DNA from: Hirundichthys speculiger
Taxonomy: Eukaryota > Chordata > Actinopteri > Beloniformes > Exocoetidae
Assembly: GCA_018398805.1 (NCBI GenBank)
Contig: JAGFBZ010001170.1
Coordinates: 87,001 to 151,000 of the forward strand
DNA length: 64,000 nucleotides
Direction: 5' to 3'
This document shows positions 46,952 through 64,000 of this stretch, piece after piece; position 1 is the stretch's first letter; every line of letters begins with the position of its first letter. The position numbers and the translations under genes were made by a program. The notes beneath the pieces are model-generated. The model saw only the letters and a list, made by a program, of their open reading frames with translations, did not search any database and had not been told where the DNA came from.

Positions 46952-47180
46952 AGTTTTTACCTGTACGCCAACACAGTTTCCTTGCTGCTGAAACTATTTA
47001 CAATATGAAACAGGCTGAGCAACCATGAGTAATTAAAAAAAAAAAAAAATTTGATAACAGTTGGGTTTGGAAACTGGTTTACTTTTGTAAGGCAGTTTGA
47101 CCATTTAAGGTGAATTTCCTTACTCTGAATGGTCCTTGAATGTGCCATGGATGAATTAAAAGTTCTTGTGTCGCAGTTTT
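46952..47180 (+). other. ptrh2: ptrh2 3' untranslated region (estimate)
   Basis: An ATTAAA hexamer at 47155-47160 is followed by a T/G-rich stretch (AGTTCTTGTGTCGCAGTTTT), which suits a cleavage site around 47170-47185. A later AATAAA at 48055-48060 could give a longer form. Confidence 0.4.
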
Positions 47181-48479
47181 CTAAAGTTCTGATGCTCAAA
47201 GACTAAAGTATCTGATGAGTCAACATATGATACTGATTCAGGACAACAGTACACATTTCCAGTATGTTAGTTTCTGGACAGGTTAAAACAAAGGAGTCAT
47301 TACATTTCAAGACAATTTCATAAATTAGATTAAACTAAAGGCACCACCTGACTTGGTTTCACTGCATGCTCAGCTGTAATAGTTGATGCGCTACAGTTTT
47401 ATGCAATGCAGATTTTGTTGAAGGACAAAGTTGGATTTGCTTTAAAAAAAAAAAAAACTGAATGTACCTTAGCATTTTAAAAAAATGACTTAATATAGGT
47501 TATACATTTGCAAACACAATATATTTATTAGTTGAATGATAAATCTGTTGGGGTCCAAGTCAATACTCTTTTCAGTAGCTGGCCTCCAGTGATAAAAATT
47601 CAAAAGGGAACTACAGTAATAATTAAAACATACATTCAATATTTTTCTGACTGTAAGCAGCAAACCAATGTATTAATGTAATAACTTCCAAAGCTTTAGT
47701 ATGGAACTAAATTATAAATAAGTATTTCGAGACCTTTTTTCCTTGTCCTATATGGTGCTTTGCTGTTGTAAATTCTAACTGAAGGAATGAACAGTGAAGA
47801 GGAACAACTAGTTAGTAAACGTACAAGAGTTGGGTTGAAGTTTTGTTTTGAGGCTAAAAACTTCTAGGCTTTCATTCCCCAATATGGATTACAGCACACC
47901 TCAAATTTTATATCCTTACATTTCCATTAAAGCAACTCTTTCATCTGACCTTGCTCAACTGAGATCCTCACAACATATTTGGCAATTCATATTGTAGGGT
48001 TCAAGTCTTAAGTGGTGACTTTATATCCGTCACCACAATTTGACGCAATTGTAAAATAAACTTCTGGGGGCTCTTGACCGTCATAGCTAATTGTTGTGTA
48101 AATTTGTTGGGATTTGAGCAGTTATACTCAAGAATTTGGTCAGATGAAAAAAAAACAAACATTTATACAAGTAGAAGTAGCTCCTGAGACAAAACTGTTG
48201 ACTTGCCTGCTTTACCTTTTATGTTCCAGCAGAGGGTGCTCATGTTACATCTGTGTTGATTGTATCTGGTGCAACAGCTCATTCAGAATACCTTCATTTT
48301 ACATAGAAGCTATAATTCACATAACCAGTACTGCATTACACTCAAAATGTGCTGTATAACAGCTTCATTGTACAATTTAGAATCTCAGCTGAACACATTT
48401 AAAGACTCCCAGTTTACCTTCTATGTTTACAAAAATGAAGTTGTCACAGAATGGAAATACAAGACACCATCACACTGGT
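47181..48479. other. Intergenic region between ptrh2 and cltc 3' ends
   Basis: AT-rich sequence between two convergent genes. No coding frame or transposon recognised; part of it may be a long ptrh2 3' end. Confidence 0.6.
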
Positions 48480-49596
48480 CTTGACAAACAAGAAGCTTTT
48501 ATTTTTAGTGGAAAACAAAACTGCTGTTTCATTCATTTTGATCCTGATTATGCACAATCAAGTATCGTTAAGTGCACAATTTAAATCTAAGGTAATTTAG
48601 GTAAGAATATAAGGAGTTTATGGTGGATTTCCTGTATACACGCAAGCCTTTGATTAAAAACTTTAAACCTCCACACATCTTGTGTTTCTGATTTGGATGA
48701 GCAGGTCAGCTGCAGAACTTAAATGTGACCAACAACAGGACACAAGGAGGGAAAAAAGTGTGGAAAATAAATCTCTCCTGCACACTCAGTAACAGTGACC
48801 TAAATAAATGATGCAAAACACAGCATGAAGAAAGGGCATGTTAGTCACACACAAACAGGTCTGCAGTTCCTCCTGAGGTGGAATGGTCCCACGTTAGCAG
48901 TGTGAAGAGCACATGGAAATGTTCTCTGATAGGAAATTAATTTGGAGACTTCTGCATAGGCTTTTCTGGAAAGAAACTTTCCTAGAAATTGTATGTAAAA
49001 ATTCTCTCAGATCTTCATCGCAAATAGTCCTAAAGAGTGTATCCTGACTAATAAAACGTAGTGTTTCAGGACTGGGATCATGAAAGCGGCAGACTGATGT
49101 TGTAATATAAAACAACAATGGCGGCTTTTGTGTCCAAATAGACGATAACTGAATGCATTGTACAGTTGGACAGAGGAAGCTGCACACACATGAAAGAAAG
49201 GTTCTACATTAATTTCTTCTCAGTTGAGTGCAAATCAGATGCTTCAGATCAGATTTTATTTTTTTTAATCTGAGAAGAAAACTGGATCTTCCAACAAGCC
49301 CCCCTCCCCAAAACATAAATCATTTCCCATTCAAATAAAATATAACATAAGAAAATTAATCTACTCAATATGGAATGTGAGAAAATTAATCTTTGATTCA
49401 ATCTTTTAATATTTTTGACAGCAAAAATAAACTGAGTCCTTCATGACAGTTTAAAAAAGAAAAAAAAAGGAAAAAATGTCAGTATTATCCCCCTGTTCCA
49501 CGTAGACCGCAGAGAGACAATAATGGTGTGGTGAAGGACTGTGGGAGATGGATGGATGTAGCTCCAGACTGAATGTGGAGAGAAGGGGTGGGGTCT
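48480..49596 (-). other. cltc: cltc 3' untranslated region (estimate)
   Basis: Follows the cltc stop codon at 49599-49597. A minus-strand AATAAA (TTTATT on the plus strand at 48498-48503) would place cleavage near 48470-48490. Human CLTC also has a long 3' UTR. Extent inferred from the hexamer only. Confidence 0.45.

Positions 49597-64000
<14,404 letters not shown>

Overview
This window is nuclear DNA from a bony fish, probably a spiny-rayed (acanthomorph) teleost. The evidence is spliced vertebrate genes with GT-AG introns, an AT-rich background with many microsatellites, and typical fish repeats: several Tc1-like transposons, L2/CR1-like and R2/R4-like LINE pieces, and a tRNA-derived SINE. 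It carries the vertebrate gene order cltc - ptrh2 - vmp1, the same trio as human 17q23. Cltc and vmp1 lie on the minus strand and ptrh2 lies between them on the plus strand.

Layout: positions 1-40124 hold the 5' two thirds of vmp1 (minus strand), with six coding exons at 40124-40025, 39647-39509, 29475-29385, 28063-27953, 11382-11140 and 7396-7265. The remaining 3' exons, and the miR-21 locus that vertebrate vmp1 hosts near its 3' end, would lie left of position 1. Its long introns are full of transposon remnants. Positions about 44800-47200 hold ptrh2 (plus strand): a non-coding first exon, an intron largely made of a dead Tc1 element, and one coding exon. Its promoter is probably shared head-to-head with vmp1. 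Positions about 48480-63554 hold the last 24 coding exons of the clathrin heavy chain gene (minus strand, about 1355 codons, from roughly human residue 322 to the stop). The N-terminal beta-propeller exons lie beyond position 64000. Ptrh2 and cltc are tail-to-tail.

The three genes do unrelated cell-biology jobs: ER membrane remodelling and autophagy (VMP1), peptidyl-tRNA hydrolysis and mitochondrial survival signalling (PTRH2), and vesicle coat assembly (CLTC). They are linked by conserved position, not by an operon.

Points most worth a second look: (1) three small insertions break otherwise well conserved reading frames, two in cltc exons and one at the very end of ptrh2, which suggests residual assembly indels or, less likely, a decaying copy; (2) vmp1 has an expanded linker about 25 residues longer than in human; (3) a five-layer nested transposon at 30084-33850, whose four Tc1 segments add up to the length of the solo copy in the ptrh2 intron; (4) a 599-bp element with TTA target duplication and reiterated GACGT motifs, and a 675-bp element with TA duplication, neither of which I can assign to a family. 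I found no CRISPR array, no bacterial-type operon and no clearly new gene system.
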